Below are positions 1-8,863 of a stretch of DNA of 64,000 bases, piece after piece. The stretch's first letter is position 1; each line of letters starts with the position of its first letter. A program made the translations under genes and the position numbers. The stretch lies in contig NZ_JAPUVI010000086.1 in the NCBI RefSeq assembly GCF_029255285.1, positions 40,757-104,756 of the forward strand, given 5' to 3'. Source of the stretch: Accumulibacter sp. (lineage in GTDB: Bacteria; Pseudomonadota; Gammaproteobacteria; Burkholderiales; Rhodocyclaceae). Under the pieces are notes generated by a model that saw nothing but the letters and a program-made list of their open reading frames with translations, was not told where the DNA came from and made no database searches.

Positions 1-585
1 GGTGAGCAGCAACTCGTCGAGCGTCGGCAGGGTCGTGGGGACTTGGGGGCAGCGGACGATTTCGCCGTCTATGACCGGAAAGAAGGGATACTTTCCGCGG
101 CAATCGCTGGCATAGCCGAATCCCAGGCGTTGCGTGAGACGCAAGGCATGGCGGCTCATCCGCCAACCGGCGGCGCCGTGCGCCGTCGCCGGTTGGCCAA
201 AAATCGCCTCGAAACGCCGCCAGGCATGCGTCATTTCGACCTCGATCCAGGGATTGTCGGCTGACAGCACCTTGTCTTCCCAGAGGACGCGATTCCAGGC
301 GTGTATGGCCACCTCGAAACCCGCGTCGCGCGCTTGACGCATGATGTCCGCGGCGCGCGTGCCGATATCGGGAGCCGGCAGGATCAATCCATCAAGGCGG
401 GCGGAGAAGTCGTAGTAACGGCAGGGCGAGGACTGGCGCGCTTCGCGCCCGCTGCAGTCCGGGCCAAGCGAAAAGAAGAAGGTCGCCGACGCTCCGAGCC
501 GCGGCAACAGTTCCAGGAGGAAGGGAACGCCGACGAGCGTCCCGCGGCAGGTGTCTACGTCGATCTTGAGGGCGATGCGCTTCAT
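1..585 (-). CDS. ArnD-like polysaccharide deacetylase family protein (C-terminus cut by window edge)
   Basis: The reverse strand reads without a stop from an ATG at 585 to the window edge, 195 codons. The product begins MKRIALKIDVDTCRG and continues with a PFLLELLPRLG segment and ATFFFSLGPDC, which is the start of the ArnD branch of NodB-type deacetylases; the DVD carries the metal-site Asp. Further on is an EVAIHAWNR segment with the His expected in the second motif. ArnD deformylates undecaprenyl-phosphate-linked 4-formamido-arabinose during lipid A modification, but close relatives act on other lipid-linked sugars, so the substrate is inferred. The C-terminus lies outside the window. The Mth938-like gene ends 51 bp upstream on the same strand, so co-transcription is possible. 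Confidence 0.8.
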   Translation of the reverse strand, partial: MKRIALKIDVDTCRGTLVGVPFLLELLPRLGASATFFFSLGPDCSGREARQSSPCRYYDFSARLDGLILPAPDIGTRAADIMRQARDAGFEVAIHAWNRVLWEDKVLSADNPWIEVEMTHAWRRFEAIFGQPATAHGAAGWRMSRHALRLTQRLGFGYASDCRGKYPFFPVIDGEIVRCPQVPTTLPTLDELLLT

Positions 586-636
586 CGTGCCGAGCCCGAC
601 GGGTGACGCCTGGTCGCCGACGACGGGTGGTGGCCG

Positions 637-1008
637 TCAGACAAGGAGCAGGCCGACAGCGACCTTGCGGCCTTCACCCACCAGGACGTTGTAAGTCCGG
701 CAGGCCGCCGGCAAATCCATCACCTCCAGCCCTTTCTGGCGCCGCACCAAGGGTTGCAGCAACTCGGGGCTCGGGAAGCGAAGGCGGTCGCCGGTCCCCA
801 GCAGGACGATTTCGGCATCGAGCGAGGCGAGCCATTCGATGTCAGCGATGGACAGCGTTTCGAAGGTCGCTTGCGTCCAGTCCGGGATCAGACGATCGGG
901 CAGTACCGCCAGGTTGCCGGTGTGGCGGACGCCGTTTACGCTGACATAGCCGGCACCGTAGGCGGAAAAGGTGTTCAGGCCAACGCTGCTGTCGAGCTGC
1001 AGTTTCAT
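637..1008 (-). CDS. Mth938-like domain (DUF498/DUF598) protein
   Basis: This 123-residue protein matches the small single-domain Mth938-like family in length and pattern. A central EIVLLGTGDRLRFP segment and a C-terminal EGRKVAVGLLLV strand are typical; mitochondrial NDUFAF3 is a distant member. The biochemical role of the bacterial proteins is not established. The ATG at 1008 is the first residue of the conserved domain. A TATAAT hexamer on the minus strand (1046-1041) sits at a sensible distance for a promoter. The gene reads away from alaC and towards the deacetylase gene. Confidence 0.8.
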   Translation of the reverse strand: MKLQLDSSVGLNTFSAYGAGYVSVNGVRHTGNLAVLPDRLIPDWTQATFETLSIADIEWLASLDAEIVLLGTGDRLRFPSPELLQPLVRRQKGLEVMDLPAACRTYNVLVGEGRKVAVGLLLV

Positions 1009-1040
1009 GAAAATTGCGGTGCACAGGACGTTAAAGTAGG

Positions 1041-1046
1041 ATTATA
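1041..1046 (-). promoter_or_regulatory. Candidate -10 box (TATAAT) for the Mth938-like gene
   Basis: A perfect TATAAT lies on the minus strand about 33 nt upstream of the ATG at 1008, inside the 146-bp gap to alaC. No convincing -35 hexamer is seen at 17 bp; CTGAAC at 1069-1064 is the nearest weak match. Confidence 0.35.
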
Positions 1047-1154
1047 GCTTTTTTGCTGCAGCCGTTCAGAGTCGGATATCTCGTCGTCGCCGCCCCGCGC
1101 CGCGTGTTTGTCGTTTGCCCGACCACTGTCACGATCCTTTTCCGAGCACCCGCC

Positions 1155-2339
1155 ATGAGAGAGTTTTCGCGCATCAAACGCTTGCCACCCTACGTCTTCA
1201 GCATTACCAGCGAGCTGAAGATGGCTGCCCGTCGGCGCGGCGAGGACATCATCGACATGAGCATGGGGAATCCCGACGGACCGACCCCGCAGCACATCAC
1301 CGACAAGCTGGTCGAGGCGGCACTGCGCGAGAATACGCATGGTTATTCGATCTCGAAGGGGATTCCGCGGCTGCGCAAGGCGATCTGCGACTGGTATCAA
1401 CGGCGCTACGACGTGAGCTTCGACCCGGAAAGCGAAGCCGTGGTGACGATCGGTTCGAAGGAAGGACTCGCGCACCTGATGCTGGCCACGCTCGATCGCG
1501 GCGACACGGTGCTGGTGCCGAATCCTTCTTACCCGATTCACATCTACGGGGCGATCATCGCGGGGGCCGACATCCGCTCGGTCCGCATGACGCCCGACGT
1601 CGATTTTTTCGAGGAAGTCGAGCGCGCAATCCGCGAGTCGATTCCCAAGCCGAAGATGATGATCCTCGGTTTCCCGAGCAACCCGACGGCGCGCTGCGTC
1701 GACCTCGGTTTCTTCGAGCGTATCGTTGCCCTGGCCCGCCAGCACGACATTCTGGTGGTGCACGACCTGGCTTACGCCGACATCTGCTTCGACGGCTACC
1801 AGGCGCCGTCGATCATGCAGGTCGCCGGGGCTCGCGAGGTTGCCGTCGAATTCTTCACCATGTCCAAGAGCTACAACATGGCCGGTTGGCGTGTTGGCTA
1901 CATGGTCGGCAACCGGGAGTTGTGTCACGCGCTGGTGCGCATCAAGAGTTACCACGACTACGGAACCTTCACGCCGATCCAGGTCGCTTCGGTGATTGCG
2001 CTCGACGGTCCTCAGCAATGCGTCGAGGAAGTGCGCCAACTGTACCAGGGAAGGCGCAACGTACTCGCCAAGGGGCTGCATGAGGCCGGCTGGATGGTCG
2101 AAGTACCGAAGGCGTCGATGTACATCTGGGCGAAAATCCCCGCCGCCTACCTGCAGATGGGGTCTCTCGAATTTGCCAAGAAACTGTTGACCGATGCCAA
2201 GGTGGCCGTCTCGCCCGGTGTCGGTTTCGGCGAGTATGGCGACGATCACGTCCGCTTCGCGCTGATCGAGAACGAAGAGCGTACGCGGCAAGCGGTACGG
2301 GGAATCAAGGACATGTTCAGAAAGGACGGGCTGCTCTAG
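1155..2339 (+). CDS. alaC: Alanine transaminase AlaC-like, class I/II PLP aminotransferase
   Basis: The 394-residue product starts [15 protein letters not shown], the family-typical AlaC N-terminus. I therefore reject the 34-codon upstream extension to 1053. It has the fold-type I aminotransferase landmarks: a PNPSYPIH segment, GFPSNPTA, an HDLAYADI stretch with the PLP-pairing Asp, and the PLP lysine in [13 protein letters not shown]. AlaC makes alanine from pyruvate and glutamate; related LL-diaminopimelate aminotransferases are the main alternative. In many beta- and gammaproteobacteria this gene lies upstream of hom and thrC. Here a second aminotransferase gene starts 4 bp after its stop, so the two are probably co-transcribed. 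Confidence 0.88.
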   Translation: MREFSRIKRLPPYVFSITSELKMAARRRGEDIIDMSMGNPDGPTPQHITDKLVEAALRENTHGYSISKGIPRLRKAICDWYQRRYDVSFDPESEAVVTIGSKEGLAHLMLATLDRGDTVLVPNPSYPIHIYGAIIAGADIRSVRMTPDVDFFEEVERAIRESIPKPKMMILGFPSNPTARCVDLGFFERIVALARQHDILVVHDLAYADICFDGYQAPSIMQVAGAREVAVEFFTMSKSYNMAGWRVGYMVGNRELCHALVRIKSYHDYGTFTPIQVASVIALDGPQQCVEEVRQLYQGRRNVLAKGLHEAGWMVEVPKASMYIWAKIPAAYLQMGSLEFAKKLLTDAKVAVSPGVGFGEYGDDHVRFALIENEERTRQAVRGIKDMFRKDGLL

Positions 2340-2343
2340 GCTC

Positions 2344-3582
2344 ATGGCGATGAAACCGATACTCAAGTCCACCAAACTCGACAACGTCTGCTACGACATT
2401 CGCGGCGCCGTGCTGCAGAAGGCCAAGCAAATGGAAGACGAGGGTCACCACATCGTCAAGCTCAATATCGGCAACCTGGCCGCTTTCGGTTTCGAGGCGC
2501 CGGAAGAAATCCAGCTCGACATGATCCGCAACCTGCCGAACGCCGCGGGCTACTCGGATTCGAAAGGAATCTTCTCGGCCCGCAAGGCGGTGATGCATTA
2601 CACGCAGCAGAAGCACATCAAGGGCGTCACGCTGGAGGACATCTATATCGGTAACGGTGTCTCCGAGCTGATCGTGATGGCCATGAACGCGCTGCTCAAT
2701 GCCGGCGATGAAGTGCTGGTACCGGCACCCGACTATCCGTTGTGGACCGCGGCGGTGAGCCTGTCGGGCGGCACGCCTTGCCACTACCTGTGCGACGAGG
2801 CAAACGAATGGCTGCCCGATCTCGACGATCTGCGCGCCAAGATCACGCCGCGCACACGCGCCCTGGTGGTGATCAATCCCAACAACCCGACCGGCGCCTT
2901 GTATCCCCCGAGCGTGCTGCGCGAGATGGTCGCCATCGCGCGCCAGCATGGACTGATCCTCTACGCCGACGAGGTCTACGACAAGGTGCTCTACGACGGT
3001 GCAACGCATACGGCAATCGCTTCGCTGTCCGACGACGTACTGACGGTGACCTTCAACGGTTTGTCCAAGAACTACCGCTCGTGCGGCTATCGCGCGGGCT
3101 GGATGGTCGTTTCCGGAGACCTGCGCGACGCCCGCGACTATGTCGAGGGGCTGGACATCCTGGCGTCGATGCGCCTGTGCTCCAACGTTCCGGCACAGCA
3201 CGCGATTCAGACGGCGCTCGGCGGCTACCAGAGCATCGACGACCTCATCGCGCCGGGCGGCCGCATGTGCCGCCAGCGTGACCTGGCGCACGCCTTGATC
3301 ACGGCGATTCCCGGCGTCACCTGCGTCAAGCCCAAGGCCGCCCTGTACATGTTTCCGCGCCTCGACCGGCGACTCTACCCGATCGACAACGACCAGGATT
3401 TCATCGCCGAGCTGCTGCAGGAGGAGCGCGTGCTGCTGGTTCAGGGCAGCGGCTTCAACTGGCCAGAGCCGGACCACTTTCGCCTCGTCTTCCTGCCCTA
3501 CGAGGACGACCTGCGTGACGCCATCGGCCGCATCGCGCGTTTCCTCGCCACCTATCGCAAACGCTTCGGGGCGCCAAGCTAG
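2344..3582 (+). CDS. alaA: Glutamate-pyruvate aminotransferase AlaA-like
   Basis: The 412-residue product resembles AlaA (YfbQ). It begins with a KSTKLDNVCYDIRG segment, then KLNIGN, VPAPDYPLWTA, INPNNPTGALYP, and the PLP lysine in GLSKNYRSCGYRAGW. It interconverts glutamate plus pyruvate with 2-oxoglutarate plus alanine. Two in-frame ATGs (2344 and 2350) are possible starts. Only 4 bp separate it from alaC, so two different alanine transaminases appear to be made from one transcript. hom follows after 72 bp. The C-terminal half is complete and no frameshift is visible. Confidence 0.88.
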   Translation: MAMKPILKSTKLDNVCYDIRGAVLQKAKQMEDEGHHIVKLNIGNLAAFGFEAPEEIQLDMIRNLPNAAGYSDSKGIFSARKAVMHYTQQKHIKGVTLEDIYIGNGVSELIVMAMNALLNAGDEVLVPAPDYPLWTAAVSLSGGTPCHYLCDEANEWLPDLDDLRAKITPRTRALVVINPNNPTGALYPPSVLREMVAIARQHGLILYADEVYDKVLYDGATHTAIASLSDDVLTVTFNGLSKNYRSCGYRAGWMVVSGDLRDARDYVEGLDILASMRLCSNVPAQHAIQTALGGYQSIDDLIAPGGRMCRQRDLAHALITAIPGVTCVKPKAALYMFPRLDRRLYPIDNDQDFIAELLQEERVLLVQGSGFNWPEPDHFRLVFLPYEDDLRDAIGRIARFLATYRKRFGAPS

Positions 3583-3654
3583 AGGCCGGCCGCAGGCCTG
3601 ACTGACGGCCGCCAGCCCCCATCGCCCTCCACAACCTTAAGCGCACACTGCCCT

Positions 3655-4965
3655 ATGAAACCCATCAACGTTGGACTGCTCGGCCTCGGCACCGTCGGCG
3701 GAGGAACCTACTCCGTACTCAGGCGCAACGCCCAGGAAATCACTCGTCGAGCCGGCCGGCCGATCGCCGTGAGCGTCGTCGCCGACCGCAAGCTGGCGCG
3801 CATTCGCGAGCTGACTGGCGGCAGTTGCCGGGCCACCGACGATCCCTTTGCCGTCGTCGCCGACCCGGAAGTCGACATCGTCGTCGAGTTGATCGGTGGC
3901 GACGACGTGGCCAAGACGCTGGTCATGCAGGCGATCGAGCATGGCAAACATGTCGTCACCGCCAACAAGGCCCTGCTCGCCAAGCACGGCAACGAGATTT
4001 TCGCCGCCGCGCAGAAGCGGGGCGTCATGGTCGCCTTCGAGGCCGCCGTCGCCGGCGGCATCCCGATCATCAAGGCCTTACGCGAGGGGCTGACGGCCAA
4101 CCGCATCGAGTGGATCGCCGGCATCATCAACGGCACGACGAACTTCATCCTGTCCGAGATGCGTGACAAGGGGCTGTCCTTTGCCACGGTGTTGGCGGAG
4201 GCGCAGCGTCTCGGCTACGCGGAGGCCGATCCGACCTTCGACGTCGAGGGGGTGGACGCCGCGCACAAGCTGTCGATCATGTCGGCGATCGCCTTCGGCA
4301 ACTCGATGAGCTTCGACCAGGCTTTCATCGAAGGCATCAGCCGGCTCGATGCGGCCGACATCCGCTACGCCGAGCAACTCGGCTACCGCATCAAGCTGCT
4401 TGGCATCACCAAGCGCACCGCCGAAGGCGTCGAACTGCGCGTCCATCCGACGCTGATTCCCGCCAGGCGGCTGATCGCCAACGTCGAGGGCGCGATGAAC
4501 GCCGTCCTGGTCAAGGGCGACGCGGTCGGTGCCACGCTCTACTACGGCAAGGGAGCCGGCGCCGAACCCACGGCGTCGGCCGTGATCGCCGACCTGGTCG
4601 ATGTGACGCGGATGCATACCGCCGACCCGGAGCATCGCGTGCCGCATCTTGCCTTCCAGCCCGACGCGATGGTCGATCTCGCGATCCTGCCAATGGCCGA
4701 TGTCGTCACGAGCTATTACCTGCGCCTACGCGTCGAGGATCGCCCCGGCGTTCTTGCCGACGTGACGCGCATCCTTGCCGACGACGGCATTTCGATCGTC
4801 GCGATGATCCAGCGCGAGCCGGGGGAAGGCGAAGAACAGACGGACATCATCATGCTGACCCACAAGACGCGCGAAAGAAACGTCGATACGGCAATTGCCG
4901 GCATCGAAGCCTTGTCGGCGGTCAAGGGACCGATAATTCGCCTGCGCCTGGAAGATCTGCAGTAA
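3655..4965 (+). CDS. hom: Homoserine dehydrogenase
   Basis: This 436-residue protein reduces aspartate semialdehyde to homoserine for threonine and methionine synthesis. The N-terminal NAD(P) fold starts at residue 5 with GLLGLGTVGGGT. The dehydrogenase core includes the TANKALLAKHG and GIINGTTNFIL motifs and the ADPTFDVEGVDAAHK signature. A C-terminal ACT domain (RVEDRPGVLADVTRIL) implies feedback control by an amino acid, probably threonine. It follows alaC-alaA on the same strand. Threonine synthase, the usual next gene in related genomes, is absent: a converging sensor-kinase gene lies there instead. Confidence 0.95.
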   Translation: MKPINVGLLGLGTVGGGTYSVLRRNAQEITRRAGRPIAVSVVADRKLARIRELTGGSCRATDDPFAVVADPEVDIVVELIGGDDVAKTLVMQAIEHGKHVVTANKALLAKHGNEIFAAAQKRGVMVAFEAAVAGGIPIIKALREGLTANRIEWIAGIINGTTNFILSEMRDKGLSFATVLAEAQRLGYAEADPTFDVEGVDAAHKLSIMSAIAFGNSMSFDQAFIEGISRLDAADIRYAEQLGYRIKLLGITKRTAEGVELRVHPTLIPARRLIANVEGAMNAVLVKGDAVGATLYYGKGAGAEPTASAVIADLVDVTRMHTADPEHRVPHLAFQPDAMVDLAILPMADVVTSYYLRLRVEDRPGVLADVTRILADDGISIVAMIQREPGEGEEQTDIIMLTHKTRERNVDTAIAGIEALSAVKGPIIRLRLEDLQ

Positions 4966-4994
4966 GGCGCTGGCGCACCGAGGGTTTGCCGCAA

Positions 4995-5021
4995 CGCGAC
5001 CGGTTTCACACCGGCGTCGCG
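4995..5021. terminator. Hairpin between converging hom and sensor-kinase genes
   Basis: Arms CGCGACCGGT and ACCGGCGTCGCG pair with a two-base bulge around a five-base loop. It lies between two converging stop codons (4965 and 5167), as expected for a bidirectional terminator. No U-tract follows in either direction, so factor-independent function is doubtful. Confidence 0.3.
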
Positions 5022-5166
5022 CTTGCCGGACCAAGCACCGCGGTCGGGACCATGGGAAGCGCCATTCTCGACCGCTCCGGTTTGGGCCGTCTTGGCCAGA
5101 GGGTTGCCGCGCCACCCGGGACGCCGGCCGAGGCCAGGCTAAGGGACCGAATTCACCGACGCCGGC

Positions 5167-7233
5167 TCAGGTTTCGAGGCCGTCGCGCAGGATCTTTTCG
5201 ATCTTCTCGAAAGCGAAATTCTCGGCATGTTGCCGCAGAAGCTGCCCAAGCGCCTCGTCCTGCGCCTCCACTCGCGCGATCAACCTGTGGATGCGCTCGA
5301 CATTCAAGGCGACGACCGCTTCGCCCAGTTCGCGCCGCAATTCTGATGGCAGCGCCTCGACGTCCGCCCGTTCTGCAACCCGCGACGACCGGTTCACCGT
5401 CGCCTCACGCTGGTAACGCACACCCAAGAGCCGCGCCAAGCACGCGAAGACGTCGGCGCGACGAAATGGCTTGTGCAGAATGTCATCCATGCCCGCCGCC
5501 AACATTTCTCCACGCTGCTCGGCGAACACCGAAGCGGTGAGCGCGACTATCTTGACGTCCTTTCCACCGTCCAGAGCACGGATGCGCCGGGTGGCCTCCA
5601 GTCCGTCCATGCCGGGCATGCGTCGGTCCATCCAGATGAAATGGGGGCGCCACGACTGGAACAACTCGACGCCGCGCAGGCCGTTCTCCGCAGTCTTCAC
5701 CGGGAACCCTGCTTCTTCCAGCAGCCTGGCAAGCAGCAAGGCGTTCTCAGGCTGGTCCTCGACAATCAGGATCCGGAACTCCGGCTGGCCTGGCGCCAAG
5801 GCGAGAACCTCACCGTCTTCTCCAGGCAAGCCGCTCACTTCGGGTGCCGACACGGGCTCGATCGGCAGGTCGATAGAGAAGCAACTGCCCTGGCCAATCT
5901 CGCTGACGACACGGATTCGGCCGCCCATCAACTCGACGAACTGACGTGTAATCGCCAATCCGAGGCCGGTTCCACTGTGCACCGACGCCTGGCCCGCCTG
6001 TACGAACGGTTCGAAGATCATCGCCTGTTCCGCCAACGCGATACCCGGGCCGCTATCCACCACATCGATGCGCAGGCGGCGACCGTCTGCGCCGCCAGTG
6101 GCATCCAGCCGCAGCGTGACCCCACCCTGCTCGGTAAACTTGATGGCGTTACCGAGCAGGTTGACCAGCACCTGCCGCAACCGGACTTCGTCGCCCCGAA
6201 TGTGCGGTGCCACCGGCCCGCGACGTTCCAGGCGCAGATCGAGACTCTTTTCGCGTGCGCGCTGCCCCATCATGGCAACGACATCGTTCACCGCCGAGTC
6301 GAAGTCAAATGGCGCCACCTCCAAAACGATGCGGCCAGCCTCGATCTTGGCCATGTCGAGGATGTCGTTGATCAGGCGCAGCAGGTGTTCACCACTGCGG
6401 TTGATGATGTCCAGATGTTCCCGGTCGCGACCGGTGATGACGGCTTCCCGGCACATCAGCACCGAGAAGCCGAGGATGGAGTTGAGCGGCGTGCGCAGTT
6501 CGTGGCTCATGTTGGCCAGGAAGGTGCTCTTGGCCCGGTTGGCCGTCTCGGCCAACTCTTTGGCATGCTCCAGTTCGGCCGTGCGAACCGCCACCAGTTC
6601 CTCGAGGTGATTGCGATAGCTTTGCAACTCCAGTTCCGCACGCTTGCGTTCGGCGAGTTCGAGCGTCAGCTTCCGGTTGAGGTCGGACAACTCGGCGGTA
6701 CGCGACTTGATGGTCTGTTCCTGGCGTTCGTAGAGCAGCGCATTGCGCAACACCAGAGCCAGAATGGTCGACAAAGGCCCAATCAAGGTCGTCGTGGCCG
6801 CCAGTTCAGCCTCCTCGGGCAAGCCGAGCAGGAGCAGCCCTCCGACGTGGTGAGTACCGACCATCAAGGGCATGGCCATCGTCAGACCCATTCCTTCATC
6901 GAGCAGGATGCGCGCCGCTTCCGAAGAGTCGCCGGGACGCCACACTTCGACGGCCGGCATGCCCCGGACCATGCCGCATAGGCGGCGAAATCCCGCCGCA
7001 TCACCGACCGGTTTACGGCGCTTCGGATCGACGCTGACGATCCGGTAGTCGCTCGCTGCCGAATCGTTGTCGAACTGGATCAACAGCACGCTGCGAGCGG
7101 CGGTCATCGCACGTAGTTCCTTGGTCAAATAGCTGCCCGTATTGCCAGGGTTGTCCGCACGGTCGAGAACGTTGCTCAGAACGTCGATGGTCATGAACGA
7201 CAGGGCGGGATCGTTGAAAGCGTCCCTGGTCAT
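5167..7233 (-). CDS. Hybrid sensor histidine kinase (GAF-coiled coil-HisKA-HATPase-REC), last gene of corrinoid operon
   Basis: From the ATG at 7233 the protein has 688 residues; the ATG overlaps the DUF1638 stop as ATGA, like the other junctions in this operon. Order: GAF-like sensory region (about 10-165), coiled coil (170-240), HisKA with phospho-acceptor His in SHELRTP (about residue 244), HATPase ([14 protein letters not shown]), and a receiver with phospho-acceptor Asp in [11 protein letters not shown] (about 536). A helical tail of roughly 85 residues follows, with no obvious Hpt histidine. No membrane segments are seen, so it should be cytoplasmic. It probably passes phosphate from His to its own receiver; no separate output regulator is encoded nearby. 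Its place in a B12-methyltransferase operon suggests it senses the pathway state or substrate (inference). GTG at 7248 is an alternative start. Confidence 0.9.
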   Translation of the reverse strand: MTRDAFNDPALSFMTIDVLSNVLDRADNPGNTGSYLTKELRAMTAARSVLLIQFDNDSAASDYRIVSVDPKRRKPVGDAAGFRRLCGMVRGMPAVEVWRPGDSSEAARILLDEGMGLTMAMPLMVGTHHVGGLLLLGLPEEAELAATTTLIGPLSTILALVLRNALLYERQEQTIKSRTAELSDLNRKLTLELAERKRAELELQSYRNHLEELVAVRTAELEHAKELAETANRAKSTFLANMSHELRTPLNSILGFSVLMCREAVITGRDREHLDIINRSGEHLLRLINDILDMAKIEAGRIVLEVAPFDFDSAVNDVVAMMGQRAREKSLDLRLERRGPVAPHIRGDEVRLRQVLVNLLGNAIKFTEQGGVTLRLDATGGADGRRLRIDVVDSGPGIALAEQAMIFEPFVQAGQASVHSGTGLGLAITRQFVELMGGRIRVVSEIGQGSCFSIDLPIEPVSAPEVSGLPGEDGEVLALAPGQPEFRILIVEDQPENALLLARLLEEAGFPVKTAENGLRGVELFQSWRPHFIWMDRRMPGMDGLEATRRIRALDGGKDVKIVALTASVFAEQRGEMLAAGMDDILHKPFRRADVFACLARLLGVRYQREATVNRSSRVAERADVEALPSELRRELGEAVVALNVERIHRLIARVEAQDEALGQLLRQHAENFAFEKIEKILRDGLET

Positions 7234-7841
7234 CCCGCTATCGCCCACTCATCGAGCCGCCCCATCGCCTCGCTGATCGCGCTGTGCAGGCAATCGAGCG
7301 GTGTGGCACGTGACTCCCATGGCAGACCGCAATAGTCCGCAATCGCCCGCAGCTTCTCTTGCGGCACGGACAGCAAGCCAGTATCGAGATAGACGATCAG
7401 GCGATGCAAGTCGCCCATCAGCCCTCTGGCATTGGCCCGATCGAGACCCAACTCGTTCGCGAAGAAGCGCTCGCCTCGCTGCGCCCATTCCGGCAGCAGG
7501 AAGTAGGCACCGTCGCGCGCGTCCCGCCGGTAGCGTTCGCGGCCGAGCAGCAGTTCGGCACAGTTGGCTCCCTTGGTCAGCACGACGCCGGGTTGCGCCG
7601 CAAGCTGCCGCATCCCGACGTAGCAGTCGCCATAAACCAGGACCACCCCTCGCCCGGTCCTCCGTTCCTCCTCGACGATCGCTTCCAGTTGCTCACCGAG
7701 TCTAGCCGGACAAACGTGCAACATGGAGCGCACGACGCGAATCCGTAGCGCGGGCCAGTGGATCTGCCAGAGCGCCTCGACCTCGGCCGCGAACACCGAG
7801 CATACGACCAGCGTCGGTGGACAAGGCCCGCATCCGGTCAC
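7230..7841 (-). CDS. DUF1638 protein of corrinoid methyltransferase operon
   Basis: The 203-residue product carries the DUF1638 pattern: an N-terminal [15 protein letters not shown] strand, [30 protein letters not shown] and a [11 protein letters not shown] segment. Conserved Cys residues occur in each motif. The biochemical function is unknown; family members occur beside corrinoid proteins and MtaA/UroD-type methyltransferases, and that is the context here. It starts with GTG at 7841, overlapping the UroD-like stop (GTGA), and its own stop overlaps the kinase ATG. Translation is therefore likely coupled in both directions. Confidence 0.85.
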   Translation of the reverse strand: MTGCGPCPPTLVVCSVFAAEVEALWQIHWPALRIRVVRSMLHVCPARLGEQLEAIVEEERRTGRGVVLVYGDCYVGMRQLAAQPGVVLTKGANCAELLLGRERYRRDARDGAYFLLPEWAQRGERFFANELGLDRANARGLMGDLHRLIVYLDTGLLSVPQEKLRAIADYCGLPWESRATPLDCLHSAISEAMGRLDEWAIAG

Positions 7842-8863
7842 CGGCGATCCCCAGCAAATTCCTCCACCGATTTCCGGAAGGCGTGAATGTTGGCCGGAGG
7901 CGTATCGATGTACATGTCACCTTTGCAACTGGCCAGAATGAAGCGCGGGTCGTCGCGCCGATTCTCCAGTGTCTTGCGGCACACCGCTTCGACATCCGCT
8001 GCCGCGGCTCGCCGCATCCACGGTGACGCGGGCCCGCTGAGCAGAATGGAGTCTGCGCCAAGAAGCCGGCGCGCCCGTTTCAGGTTGTCGCCCTGCGCGA
8101 GCACGAAACCGGCGACGGAAGGCAAACCCGACAAAACATCCAGGTTGGCCACGAGGGGAAATTCCAAATGGTGCAGGACGACCGGCCCATGAACTCGCGC
8201 CAAGGTATCAACCAGCACGGGCCGCGAAAACTCCTGCAATATCTCGCGGGTGACGAAACCTGGCGAAGCGAAGCCGATTGTCCACACGACAAAGGCAGCG
8301 CCATCGGCGAAGCAGCGGTTGGCCAGGTCCGCGGCGAAGGGAGTCACTCGCTGCATGATCGCCTCAGCCGCTGGACGATCGAACAGCAAGGTTTCCAGCC
8401 AGGCATCCAGACCCATTACCAGCCCGGGAATGTCGATTGGCGCGACGAGAAGCACGGCTACCGGCACTTCGCGCCCGTGTTCGGCGACCACGCGCCGCAA
8501 CGCCTCCCGCAGGTACGACAGACGCGGATGCCGGTCCGGATCGGGAAGCGGCAAACCTTTCCATTCGGAGGCCGCCTCGATGGCTGGGGTCGACACCACG
8601 GGCGGTCCCTTGTCGAAATAGCGGGCCTTGCTGCCGAATGCCTCGCCGATCGCGGCGACGATCACGGGGCCGAACAATATGTCCGGGGCAAAGGTTTCGC
8701 GTACCGCCGTCTGCCCGCGAGCATAAGCCGCCGGGTCATTGTAATGCTCCTCCAGGGAGCAGCCGGTCAAAGCCGCGCTGTACTGGCTCAACGGCATGGT
8801 GAACATTCGCCGGTCGGCCATTTCACCCGCCAACAGGCATTGCAGGCGCTGGAGGCTGTTCAC
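7838..8863 (-). CDS. UroD-like (MtaA/MtbA/CmuA-type) corrinoid methyltransferase
   Basis: This 341-residue protein has the uroporphyrinogen decarboxylase fold used by methylcobalamin:CoM/tetrahydrofolate-type methyltransferases. Visible landmarks are the N-terminal RLQCLLAGE, FGPVIVAAIGEAFG, and DTPPANIHAF near the C-terminus. Canonical MtaA/MtbA bind zinc with His-X-Cys plus a distal Cys. Here the first motif reads LHHLEF (H231, H232, L233), so the Cys is missing, while a distal Cys is kept in ASCKGD (C313). It probably moves a methyl group to or from the adjacent corrinoid protein, with an unidentified partner. GTG start at 8863 overlaps the upstream stop. It is not the haem-pathway hemE by context. 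Confidence 0.85.
   Translation of the reverse strand: MNSLQRLQCLLAGEMADRRMFTMPLSQYSAALTGCSLEEHYNDPAAYARGQTAVRETFAPDILFGPVIVAAIGEAFGSKARYFDKGPPVVSTPAIEAASEWKGLPLPDPDRHPRLSYLREALRRVVAEHGREVPVAVLLVAPIDIPGLVMGLDAWLETLLFDRPAAEAIMQRVTPFAADLANRCFADGAAFVVWTIGFASPGFVTREILQEFSRPVLVDTLARVHGPVVLHHLEFPLVANLDVLSGLPSVAGFVLAQGDNLKRARRLLGADSILLSGPASPWMRRAAAADVEAVCRKTLENRRDDPRFILASCKGDMYIDTPPANIHAFRKSVEEFAGDRR

Noticed and set aside
1005-2384. 459-codon minus-strand frame
   Set aside because: Antisense to alaC; the translation is Arg/His/Val-rich shadow sequence without a domain.
5473-6981. 502-codon plus-strand frame
   Set aside because: Antisense to the hybrid histidine kinase, whose H-box, ATPase and receiver motifs are intact.
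7838-8863. hemE (uroporphyrinogen decarboxylase of haem synthesis)
   Set aside because: The fold is shared, but the neighbours are a corrinoid protein and DUF1638, and the sequence follows the MtaA-type pattern.
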